Source: Micromonospora trifolii
Lineage (GTDB): Bacteria; Actinomycetota; Actinomycetes; Mycobacteriales; Micromonosporaceae
Direction of reading: 5' to 3'
Length of the DNA: 64,000 nt
Assembly: GCF_022229005.1 (NCBI RefSeq)
Contig: NZ_JAKKFD010000034.1
Span: 211,706 to 275,705, forward strand
The position numbers and the translations under genes are program-made. Under the pieces are notes generated by a model, which was not told the DNA's origin, ran no database searches, and saw nothing but the letters and a program-made list of their open reading frames with translations. Below, in pieces: positions 33,122 through 42,271 of the stretch. Position 1 is the first letter of the stretch, and each line of letters starts with the position of its first letter.

Positions 33122-34242
33122 ACGCCGAGACATCCGGCCGTACGCCGGCGCCACGCGTGCCGGCGCACTCGGCCGCCGCGGAGTTCGGGCACGGAATGGT
33201 GGTGGGCAAGTTCTATCCACCGCACGCCGGGCACCACGCGCTGATCCGGGCCGCCGCCGCCCGCTGCGCCGAGGTGACAGTCGTCGTGGCACCCTCGCGT
33301 CGGGAGTCCATTGCGCTTGCGCTGCGCCTCGACTGGCTGCGGGAGGCGCACGCGGACACGCCGTGGGTCCGTGTCGTCGGCCGGTACGACGACCACCCGG
33401 TGGACTACGCCGATCCGGCCGTCTGGGACGCGCACTGCGCAGTGTTCCGGGAGGCGGTCGGGTCGGATTCGGTGGACGCGGTCTTCTCCTCCGAGGCGTA
33501 CGGCGCCGAGCTGGCGCGCCGCTTCCACGCCGTACCCGTGTCGGTGGATCCGGATCGGCGGACCGTGCCGGTGTCCGGGACGGCGGTGCGCGCGGACCCC
33601 GCGGGTCACTGGCGGTGGCTCAGCCCGCCGGTGCGGGCGTGGTTCGTCCGGCGGGTGGTGGTGGTCGGGGCCGAGTCGACCGGGACCACGACGATGGCGG
33701 CGGCGCTCGCCGAGCACTACGGCACGTCCTGGGTGCCGGAGTACGGCCGGGAGTTGACGGCTCGCAAGCTGGCCCGGTTGCGGGAACGAACGCCGGAGGC
33801 GACAGTGTTCGACGTCGTCTGGGACCGTGACGACTTCCGCGCTGTGGTCCGCGAGCAGCAGGCGGCCGAGGACGCGGCGGCCCGGACGAGCGGGCCGCTG
33901 CTGGTCTGCGACACCGACGCGCGGGCGACGGCGGTGTGGGAGGAGCGCTACCTGGGCAGCGCGTCGGAGGAGGTGCGGGCGGCGGCGCGTCGGCCGGCGC
34001 TGTATCTGCTGACGGATCACCGGGGGGTGCCGTTCACCGATGACGGGCTGCGCGACGGTGAGCACCTGCGGGCCTGGATGACCGAACGGTTCCGGGCCGA
34101 GCTGGCCGGGTGCGGGGTGCCGGTGGTGGAGTTGACCGGGTCGCACGCCGATCGGTTGGCCCGGGCGGTGCGGGCCTGCGACGACCTGCTTTCCGCCGGC
34201 TGGTTGCTCGCCGACCCGATCGCCGCACCAGACGTGCACTAG
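33118..34242 (+). CDS. nadR: NadR-like NMN adenylyltransferase / ribosylnicotinamide kinase
   Basis: A 374-residue NAD-salvage enzyme without the N-terminal repressor HTH of enterobacterial NadR. The adenylyltransferase domain has VVGKFYPPHAGHHALI (28-43) and the closing PVSGTAVRADP. The kinase domain begins VVVGAESTGTTTMAAALAEHYG; the Walker A lysine position is T190 (G-A-E-S-T-G-T-T). The rest of the domain, including VPEYGRE and LVCDTD, is conserved. It is translationally coupled to pnuC, forming a complete nicotinamide-riboside uptake and NAD-synthesis cassette. Confidence 0.9.
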   Translation: MNAETSGRTPAPRVPAHSAAAEFGHGMVVGKFYPPHAGHHALIRAAAARCAEVTVVVAPSRRESIALALRLDWLREAHADTPWVRVVGRYDDHPVDYADPAVWDAHCAVFREAVGSDSVDAVFSSEAYGAELARRFHAVPVSVDPDRRTVPVSGTAVRADPAGHWRWLSPPVRAWFVRRVVVVGAESTGTTTMAAALAEHYGTSWVPEYGRELTARKLARLRERTPEATVFDVVWDRDDFRAVVREQQAAEDAAARTSGPLLVCDTDARATAVWEERYLGSASEEVRAAARRPALYLLTDHRGVPFTDDGLRDGEHLRAWMTERFRAELAGCGVPVVELTGSHADRLARAVRACDDLLSAGWLLADPIAAPDVH

Positions 34243-34340
34243 CCTCCTAGGAAGCCGTAGCCGGTGTGACGCGTCGAGCGGGTGTCCGGCGCCACCGGGT
34301 GCCCGGGGTGTGATCACGGGGCGTGGTGGGCAACAATGGT

Positions 34341-34475
34341 CACCGAGGAGGGGAGTATTCCCCCGCAACGGAGTCGTCAGCACGGTCGATCGCCGGAACC
34401 ACGGCGTCCCGACCCGGCCCCGTAGGTCGCCGCCCCTTGGGGCGACGGCGGAAGAGACCTCCGACAGTCACCAGA
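34341..34475 (+). ncRNA. Manganese (yybP-ykoY type) riboswitch-like leader
   Basis: The 311-bp gap before the TerC gene contains AGGGGAGTA (34350-34357 region) near the 5' side and GAAGAGACCTCC (34451-34462) near the 3' side. These are hallmark strands of the yybP-ykoY Mn2+ riboswitch, which often precedes TerC- and MntP-family genes. Between them lie paired segments (GTCGCCGCCCC/GGGGCGAC, 34426-34445). I did not fold the whole RNA, so boundaries are approximate. Confidence 0.65.
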
Positions 34476-34553
34476 GTGAGCGTCAGCGGCACGCCGGCTC
34501 CCGCAGGGGCGTACGGTGTGCCCGACGCCGCGTGTCTGCCGGAGGAATGAACG

Positions 34554-35552
34554 TTGGACGTGTCCGGATTGGTGTGGGCGGGAACGCTTGTCGCACTGAC
34601 TGCGGTCCTGCTCGTCGACCTGTTGATCATCGGTCGGCGCCCGCACGAGCCGAGTGTGCGGGAGTCGAGCCTCTGGGTCGGCTTCTACGTCGGCCTCGCC
34701 CTGCTCTTCGGTGCGGGTGTCTGGCTGACCTCCGGGGCCAGCGCGGCCGGCCAGTTCTACACCGGCTGGCTCACCGAGTACAGCCTCTCGGTGGACAACC
34801 TCTTCGTCTTCGTGATCATCATGGCCCGCTTCGGGGTGCCTCGGCAGTACCAGCAGAAGGTGCTGCTCGTCGGCATCGTGCTGGCGCTGGTGATGCGCGG
34901 CGGGTTCATCGCGGCCGGTGCGGCGCTGATCACGCAGTTCTCCTGGGTCTTCTACATCTTCGGCGCGTTCCTGATCTACACCGCGGTGAACCTGGCCCGG
35001 CAGGGTGAGCCGGACGAGGACGAGTTCTCCGAGAACGTGCTGATCCGGTGGAGCCGCAAGGCGCTGCCGATCTCGAAGGACTACGACGGCGCGAAGCTGA
35101 CCACCCACGTGGCCGGCAAGCGGCTGTTCACGCCGATGCTGATCGTGATGATCGCGATCGGCACCACTGACCTGATCTTCGCGTTGGACTCGATCCCGGC
35201 GATCTTCGGCATCACCCAGGAGCCGTACCTGGTCTTCACCGCCAACGTCTTCGCGCTGATGGGCCTTCGGCAGCTCTACTTCCTGCTCGGTGGCCTGCTC
35301 GACCGGCTGATCTACCTGAGCTACGGCCTGGCCGTCGTGCTCGGCTTCATCGGGGTCAAGCTGGTGCTGGAGGCACTGGCCGACAACAACCTGCCGTTCA
35401 TCAACGGCGGCGAGCACGTCGGCTGGGCGCCGCACATCCCGATCTGGCTGTCGTTGCTGGTCATCATCGGCACCCTGGGCATCGCCACCGCCGCCAGCCT
35501 GATCAAGTCCTCCCGGGACCGGCGCCGCGAGTTGGCCGACGCCCGACACTGA
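34554..35552 (+). CDS. TerC family integral membrane protein (metal efflux type)
   Basis: A 332-residue membrane protein with about nine helices. TerC hallmarks are EYSLSVDNLFVFVIIMARFGVP and IAIGTTDLIFALDSIPAIFGITQ, which place acidic residues in helices. Members linked to yybP-ykoY riboswitches export manganese or metallate exported proteins, and the leader here supports a manganese role over tellurite resistance. TTG 34554 is chosen because GGAGGAA lies at the right distance. Confidence 0.9.
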   Translation: MDVSGLVWAGTLVALTAVLLVDLLIIGRRPHEPSVRESSLWVGFYVGLALLFGAGVWLTSGASAAGQFYTGWLTEYSLSVDNLFVFVIIMARFGVPRQYQQKVLLVGIVLALVMRGGFIAAGAALITQFSWVFYIFGAFLIYTAVNLARQGEPDEDEFSENVLIRWSRKALPISKDYDGAKLTTHVAGKRLFTPMLIVMIAIGTTDLIFALDSIPAIFGITQEPYLVFTANVFALMGLRQLYFLLGGLLDRLIYLSYGLAVVLGFIGVKLVLEALADNNLPFINGGEHVGWAPHIPIWLSLLVIIGTLGIATAASLIKSSRDRRRELADARH

Positions 35553-35559
35553 CCGGTCG

Positions 35560-35589
35560 CCGGCCGGGTGCGGACACGCGCCCGGCCGG
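35560..35589. terminator. Bidirectional terminator between terC and the NlpC gene
   Basis: CCGGCCGGGTGCG (35560-35572) pairs with CGCGCCCGGCCGG (35577-35589) with one G-T pair around GACA. It lies between convergent genes. Confidence 0.65.
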
Positions 35590-35650
35590 TGAAGGGCTTG
35601 TCCTGCACCTGCTGGCCGGCCTGCGCCGACCGACACGTCCGAAACGCGCC

Positions 35651-36634
35651 CTAGACCCGGTGCGCGCCCACCAGTGTGGCGGTGCGGTCGGCCGGCAGTT
35701 CCTCCTCGATGACCCGCCGCCGCCGGTAGCAGGCGTGCAGCATCCGGCGTTGGCCGCCGTCGCCGGGGGTGACGGTGACGATGCCGATGTGGTGGATCTT
35801 GCGGCCGGGTCGGGCGAAGAAGTAGAGATCGCCAGGGCGTTCCGCGCCCAACGGCAGCGGGGTGGTGGCCACGGCCTGGTCGTCGGCGTCGCGGGGCAGC
35901 AGCACCCCGAACCTCCGCCAGGCCAGATGCACCAGGCCCGAGCAGTCGATGCCGTGCGCGGAGAGACCGCCCCAGATGTAGACCACGTCCAGCAGGCGCT
36001 GTGCCACAGCGAGCGCCTGCGCGGCGGTCGGCGACGCGGCCGAGGACGCGACCAGGTGGCGCTCGGGCAACCAGAGCGGGGTGGCCCGGCCGGGGACGTG
36101 CACCGGCTGCCAGTCGTCGAGCGAGGGGCCGGCCGGGACGAGCCGGGTGCCGACGACGACACCGGGGAGCACCACTGGCCCGTTGGGGGCGGCGTGCAGC
36201 CCGGTGACAGTGGCGTCCACCACCAGTGGGTGGTCGGTGCTGGTGTGGGCCGGGTCGAGAACGGCCAACTGCTCGGCGGGGAGCCAGCCCGGGTAGCCGC
36301 GGGGGTCCAGCTTGGCGGCTGGTTGTTCGACGGCGACGACCCGGGCCCAGCCGTCCGGGCGCAGCTCGCTGACGAGGACCCGCTCGCCGAGCAGAAGTTG
36401 GCTCAGCACGCAGTCGCCGACCTGCTGGTCGGTGTCCATTCCGGAGACCCAGGTCGGGATGTCGGCGCCGGCGGTCAGCGCCGGACGGTCGACCGGGCGG
36501 ACTGCCTCGGGGGAGGTCCACAGCGTCGCCACGGCGACCCGGACGACGGCCTCGCGGCCCGGTTGCAGCTCCACGTCAACCCCCAGATCGTGTCGGCTGT
36601 CCAGGGGAACCCTATGAAAGAAACCGACGGTCAT
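35651..36634 (-). CDS. NlpC/P60 gamma-D-Glu-diaminoacid endopeptidase (YkfC-like)
   Basis: A 327-residue cysteine peptidase. The N-terminal 190 residues are SH3-like (bSH3a/b: WARVVAVEQP, GYPGWLPAEQL). The NlpC/P60 domain has catalytic C231 in GIDCSGLVHL, the His in KIHHIGIV (281-282) and H300 in MLHACY. No signal peptide is evident, consistent with a cytoplasmic enzyme like Bacillus YkfC, which releases L-Ala-D-Glu from murein peptides. ATG 36634 shares one base with the stop of the epimerase gene (TGATG), and that epimerase uses the expected product. Confidence 0.9.
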   Translation of the reverse strand: MTVGFFHRVPLDSRHDLGVDVELQPGREAVVRVAVATLWTSPEAVRPVDRPALTAGADIPTWVSGMDTDQQVGDCVLSQLLLGERVLVSELRPDGWARVVAVEQPAAKLDPRGYPGWLPAEQLAVLDPAHTSTDHPLVVDATVTGLHAAPNGPVVLPGVVVGTRLVPAGPSLDDWQPVHVPGRATPLWLPERHLVASSAASPTAAQALAVAQRLLDVVYIWGGLSAHGIDCSGLVHLAWRRFGVLLPRDADDQAVATTPLPLGAERPGDLYFFARPGRKIHHIGIVTVTPGDGGQRRMLHACYRRRRVIEEELPADRTATLVGAHRV

Positions 36635-37731
36635 CAACCACGAGCCTGCACTTTTGCTTCAGCGAGGCCGGAAATGCCCAGGCCAGGTGCGTCCGGCAGC
36701 ACCACGCTCGCCCCTTCGTAGCGGATGCCCCCCTGCACCGGTGACCACGCCAGCCACCAGGCGGCGTCCAGGTCGGGGACCGCTGTGGTGCCGTACGCGG
36801 CGACCAGGCTCGCGGCAGCCCCGATGCCGACCTGGCTCTCCATCATCGAGCCGACAACGGTGCCGAGCCCGTGCGCGGTGGCCAGGTCGAGGAGGGTACG
36901 GGCCGGATGCAGCCCACCGCACTTGGCCAGCTTGACGTTTACCAGGTCGGCGGCCCGGCGGCGGATCACCTCCACCAGGTCACGGACCCCGAACACCGCC
37001 TCGTCGGCCAGGATCGGCACTGACACCCGGTCGCTGACCCAGGCCAGCCCGTCCAGGTCCCAGCGGGCCACCGGCTGCTCGACCAACTCCACGTCGAGCC
37101 CGGCGTCCTCGATGCCGCGGATCACCCGGACCGCCTCCCGGGGCGTCCAGCCCTGGTTGGCGTCCAGCCGGATCCGGGTGCCCGGGCCCACGGCCGCCCG
37201 TACCGCGCGTACCCGGTCCAGGTCGCTGGCCGCGTCGGTGCCGACCTTCAACTTGAGCACGTCGAAGCCGTCGGCCTGCCGCTGCCGTGCCGCGGCCGCC
37301 AGGTCCACCGCGTCGCCCGCGGCGAGGGTGACGTCCGTCGGGACCCGCAGCGTGGTGCCCCCGAGCAACCGCACCAGGGGTACGCCGAGCCGCCGCGCGG
37401 CGAGGTCGTGCAGGGCGACGTCCACCGCCGCCTTCGCGGCCTCGTTGCCGACCACCGCGCGCTGCACCTCGGCGCAACGGGTCACCAGGTCGTCCGGGTC
37501 ACGGCCGATCAGCTGTGGGCCGAGCATCTCGCGCACGCACGCCTGCGCACCGGCGACCGACGCGCCGGTGACCTGCCAGACCTGCGGCGCCTCGCCGAAG
37601 CCGGACCGGCCGTCGCTGTCGACGAGTTCGACGATCAGGGTGTCCACAGTGGTGGTACGGCGCAACGCGGTGACGAATGGGGTGTGTAAGGGGGCGGAAA
37701 CCCGGTGGGTGCGTACCGCCGAGATCGTCAT
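36634..37731 (-). CDS. Dipeptide epimerase (L-Ala-D/L-Glu type), enolase superfamily
   Basis: A 365-residue muconate-lactonizing-subgroup enolase. The catalytic KxK is in DVLKLKVGTD, metal ligands are in RLDANQGW (Asp), ELVEQPV (Glu) and ILADEAV (Asp), and the opposing base Lys is in VNVKLAKCGG. It is predicted to invert D-Glu in L-Ala-D-Glu so that the dipeptide can be degraded. It is the first gene of a pair with the NlpC/P60 peptidase, as in ykfB-ykfC. ATG 37731 is divergent from the phosphatase gene, 44 bp away. Confidence 0.9.
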   Translation of the reverse strand: MTISAVRTHRVSAPLHTPFVTALRRTTTVDTLIVELVDSDGRSGFGEAPQVWQVTGASVAGAQACVREMLGPQLIGRDPDDLVTRCAEVQRAVVGNEAAKAAVDVALHDLAARRLGVPLVRLLGGTTLRVPTDVTLAAGDAVDLAAAARQRQADGFDVLKLKVGTDAASDLDRVRAVRAAVGPGTRIRLDANQGWTPREAVRVIRGIEDAGLDVELVEQPVARWDLDGLAWVSDRVSVPILADEAVFGVRDLVEVIRRRAADLVNVKLAKCGGLHPARTLLDLATAHGLGTVVGSMMESQVGIGAAASLVAAYGTTAVPDLDAAWWLAWSPVQGGIRYEGASVVLPDAPGLGISGLAEAKVQARG

Positions 37732-37775
37732 GTAGGGCACCCTATACGGAGGTTCACGGTGGGAGGGGAGACCGG

Positions 37776-38573
37776 ATGACCGGGCAGGGCTGGGAGCTGG
37801 TGGGTGCACCGAACGCGCGTGACCTGGGTGGGCTCGTCGGCGCGGACGGGCGGCGGGTCCGCGTCGGGCAGTTGATTCGCACTCCGGCGCTGGGTCGGCT
37901 GACCGACGAGGACCTACCGGTGCTGGCGAAGCTGGGGCCGGCGTGCGTGGTGGATCTGCGCGACGCCTCGGAGATCGCTGTCGCCCCGGAGGACCGGTTC
38001 GGCGGTGAGCCACGGGTGGTGCGCCTGCCCGTGCACGACGCGGAGCACCCGGTCTTCACGTACGTCTCGGCGGTGCTGCTCGGTCACGACCTGGACGCGT
38101 ACGCGGAGCTGGCCCGGCAGGGCACGGCGGGGGCGATGGCGGCGATCTACCGCTGGTTCGTCACCGGGGAGTCGGCCCGGGTGGGTTTCGCCGAGGCGGT
38201 GCGGCTGGCGACCCGGCCGGAGAACCTGCCGCTGCTCTACCACTGCTCCGCCGGCAAGGACCGCACCGGTTGGCTGACAGTCATCCTGTTGACGGCGCTC
38301 GGGGTGGACGAGGCGGCCATTCGCGCCGACTACCTGCGCAACAACGAGCTGACCGGCAGTCTGCGGGCGGTGATCGTCGAGGCGATGCGCCGGCGCAACC
38401 CCGAGCTGGACGTCGACGCGGTGGTGCCGGTGCTGGAGGTCCGCGCCGAGTATCTCGACGCCGCTTACGCCGAGGTGCGTCGGGTGCACGGCTCGTTCGA
38501 GGCGTACCTGCGCGACGGGCTGGGGCTCACCGACTCCGACCTCAGGGCGTTGCGGGCGCAGTTGCTGGAGTGA
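37776..38573 (+). CDS. Tyrosine-protein phosphatase (PtpB/DSP-like)
   Basis: A 265-residue protein with signature loop HCSAGKDRTGW (nucleophile C157, R163) and the N-terminal NARDLGGL segment typical of bacterial PtpB-like phosphatases (Y_phosphatase3). Family members act on phosphotyrosine and on phosphoinositides or other lipids. GGGAGGGGAG precedes ATG 37776. The 3' end overlaps the convergent lysoplasmalogenase gene by 32 bp. Confidence 0.92.
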   Translation: MTGQGWELVGAPNARDLGGLVGADGRRVRVGQLIRTPALGRLTDEDLPVLAKLGPACVVDLRDASEIAVAPEDRFGGEPRVVRLPVHDAEHPVFTYVSAVLLGHDLDAYAELARQGTAGAMAAIYRWFVTGESARVGFAEAVRLATRPENLPLLYHCSAGKDRTGWLTVILLTALGVDEAAIRADYLRNNELTGSLRAVIVEAMRRRNPELDVDAVVPVLEVRAEYLDAAYAEVRRVHGSFEAYLRDGLGLTDSDLRALRAQLLE

Positions 38574-39243
38574 CCGGCGCGTCGGTGGGTGTGCCGGTGC
38601 GGGCGGCGCGGCCGGTGACGATCAGTGCCTGGCCGGCGGCGTAGGTCGCCATGACCAGCACCGGCGCGCCGGGTGGTCGGGCCACCTCGGCCACCCCGGC
38701 GGCGATCAGCAGGTCGGAGCCGAGGAACAGCGCGGCGCCGAGACCGACGCGCCAACCCTGGGTGGCGGCGGTGCTGGCCATGGCGGCCAACGCGAGCGCG
38801 TAGCCGGCCACCGGCACGGCCAGCCCGGCGTCGCTGAGCCCGGCCCACATCCAGGTCAGGGCGACGACGGTCAGCACCGCGTACCCCAGGGGGACGGCGA
38901 CCAGCGGCGCACGGCGCAGCGCGGTCGCGGCGCCGTGCCGGGTGAAGGCCGCGAGGTAGCAGAGGTGCGTGCCGAGGAAGCAGGCCATGCCGGCGAGGAA
39001 CCAGCCGGTGCCGTCGATCATGAGGGCGACGTCGCCGCCGGTGGCGAAGGCCAGCGCGGCCAGTAGCAGCCGGTCGGGTCGGGTGGCGCGTTCGGCGCTG
39101 ACCTGCCACAGGTACGCGGCCAGCAGCGGCATCAGCAGCGGCTTGGTGAGCAGGAAGGCCAGGCCGCCGCCGGTGGCGTTGGCCAGCAGGTTCGCCGCCG
39201 TCACGACGAGGAAGGCGATCAGCACGGTGCGACTGCGGGGCAT
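38542..39243 (-). CDS. Lysoplasmalogenase (YhhN family) membrane protein
   Basis: A 233-residue protein with about eight transmembrane helices. The YhhN family pattern is seen as LTKPLLMPLLAAYLW, LAFATGGDVALMI (conserved Asp) and FLGTHLCYLAAF with GSDLLIA later. Homologues hydrolyse the vinyl-ether bond of lysoplasmalogens; in a bacterium without known plasmalogens the real substrate is open. The C-terminal tail is Thr/Pro/Ala-rich and overlaps the phosphatase gene. Confidence 0.88.
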   Translation of the reverse strand: MPRSRTVLIAFLVVTAANLLANATGGGLAFLLTKPLLMPLLAAYLWQVSAERATRPDRLLLAALAFATGGDVALMIDGTGWFLAGMACFLGTHLCYLAAFTRHGAATALRRAPLVAVPLGYAVLTVVALTWMWAGLSDAGLAVPVAGYALALAAMASTAATQGWRVGLGAALFLGSDLLIAAGVAEVARPPGAPVLVMATYAAGQALIVTGRAARTGTPTDAPVTPATAPATP

Positions 39244-39305
39244 CTGCGGCTCCGGGGTGGGGGTGCGAGCAGCCTAGCCCGCACGTACCGCTGGAGTCGG
39301 TCGGG

Positions 39306-40157
39306 TCAGAGCTGGTGGCGGGCCGCCCAGACCTGCGCCGAGATGTGCGCGATCAGCAGGCAGGCGTCGTCCTCCACCTGGTCTTCGCTGTCGGCCAGGT
39401 CGGTGGTGGTGCAGACGGCGATCAGGTAGGGCGGGGCGTCGTCGGGCAGCACCACGCCGGCGCCGTGGCGGACGCCGCGGACCCAACCGTTCTTGTGCGC
39501 GATGCGGGTGCCCGCGGGCAGGCCGGCGGCGAGGTCCTCGCGGTGTTCCTGGGCGAGCAGGACGTCCAGCATGGTGGTGCAGGCGGCCGGTGAGGCGAGT
39601 GGGCCGGGGGTCTCGGCCCCGGTGGCCAGGGCGCCGAGCAGCGCGGCCAGGTCGGCGGCGGTGACCGTGTTGGTGATGCCGGCCTCGCGGGCGGCGAAGT
39701 CCTCGATGCCGCGGCCGGTGACGCTGTTGCGGGCACCGGCGAGCGCCCAGATTTCGGCGACCGCTGGCAGCCCGACGTGGCCGAGGACGAGGTTGGTGGC
39801 GAGGTTGCTGGAGCGCACGATCATCCGGTCGGCCAGCCAGCGCAGCGACGCGGTGCCGCCGACGCGGTCCCAGACCGCGTCGTCGTTGTCGTAGGGCTGC
39901 GCGTTGGCGAAGCGGGGTGCGCCGGGTTGGGCGGAGTCGAAGTCGTTGACGACCGGGACCGGGGCGTCCAGGTCCAGGGTGCCGGCCTCGGCGGCGCGGT
40001 GCAGCGCGGCGAGCACCGCCACCTTCATGGTGCTCGCGGCGTAGTGGCCGGCGTCCGCGTGGCGGGTCCAGGTCGGCGGGGCGTCGAGTCGTCCCACGTA
40101 CGCGGAGACGGTGCCGGGCACCCGGTCCAGGTGGGCGTCGAGATCATCCCAGGTCAT
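39306..40157 (-). CDS. Serine hydrolase, class A beta-lactamase-like fold
   Basis: A 283-residue penicillin-recognising-type protein with STMK (S42, K45), SSN in IVRSSNLATN, and HKNGW in the place of the KTG triad. No signal peptide is evident, so a secreted beta-lactamase is unlikely; it may be a cytoplasmic esterase or amidase. A match to the Glu166 omega-loop of true class A enzymes is not clear. ATG 40157. Confidence 0.85.
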   Translation of the reverse strand: MTWDDLDAHLDRVPGTVSAYVGRLDAPPTWTRHADAGHYAASTMKVAVLAALHRAAEAGTLDLDAPVPVVNDFDSAQPGAPRFANAQPYDNDDAVWDRVGGTASLRWLADRMIVRSSNLATNLVLGHVGLPAVAEIWALAGARNSVTGRGIEDFAAREAGITNTVTAADLAALLGALATGAETPGPLASPAACTTMLDVLLAQEHREDLAAGLPAGTRIAHKNGWVRGVRHGAGVVLPDDAPPYLIAVCTTTDLADSEDQVEDDACLLIAHISAQVWAARHQL

Positions 40158-40218
40158 GTCGGTGACCGTAGCGGATCAGGTGTGGGCGGGTCCGCGTACC
40201 CGTCGGGGGAAAGACGAC

Positions 40219-40250
40219 GGGCGCGCCGGCCGCAAGCGGCCGGCGCGCCC
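40219..40250 (-). terminator. typA terminator
   Basis: GGGCGCGCCGGCCGC (40219-40233) and GCGGCCGGCGCGCCC (40236-40250) are perfect complements with a very tight AA-centred loop. It lies 20 nt past the typA stop. Confidence 0.75.
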
Positions 40251-40269
40251 GGTGTCGGGTGCTGGTGGG

Positions 40270-42138
<1,869 letters not shown>

Positions 42139-42153
42139 ACCCTCTATCCTTCC

Positions 42154-42171
42154 GCCTGCGCTCGCGCAGGC
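42154..42171 (-). promoter_or_regulatory. Leader hairpin before typA
   Basis: GCCTGCGC (42154-42161) and GCGCAGGC (42164-42171) form a perfect 8-bp stem with a TC loop, 15 nt upstream of the typA start and next to the GGAAGGATAGAGGG ribosome-binding region. It could modulate translation. Confidence 0.4.
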
Positions 42172-42271
42172 TGCGTCGGGGTCACCCCCAGGTGCCCCTG
42201 ATCTATGGTGAAACCGCTGTGCCGGTGGTTCTCCCGGCTGGCATGCTGGCACCCGTGTCCCGGGGGCCTGA

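Noticed and set aside
39306..40157. Calling the serine hydrolase a class A beta-lactamase resistance gene
   Set aside because: No signal peptide, HKNG in place of KTG, and no clear omega-loop Glu; only the fold family is supported.
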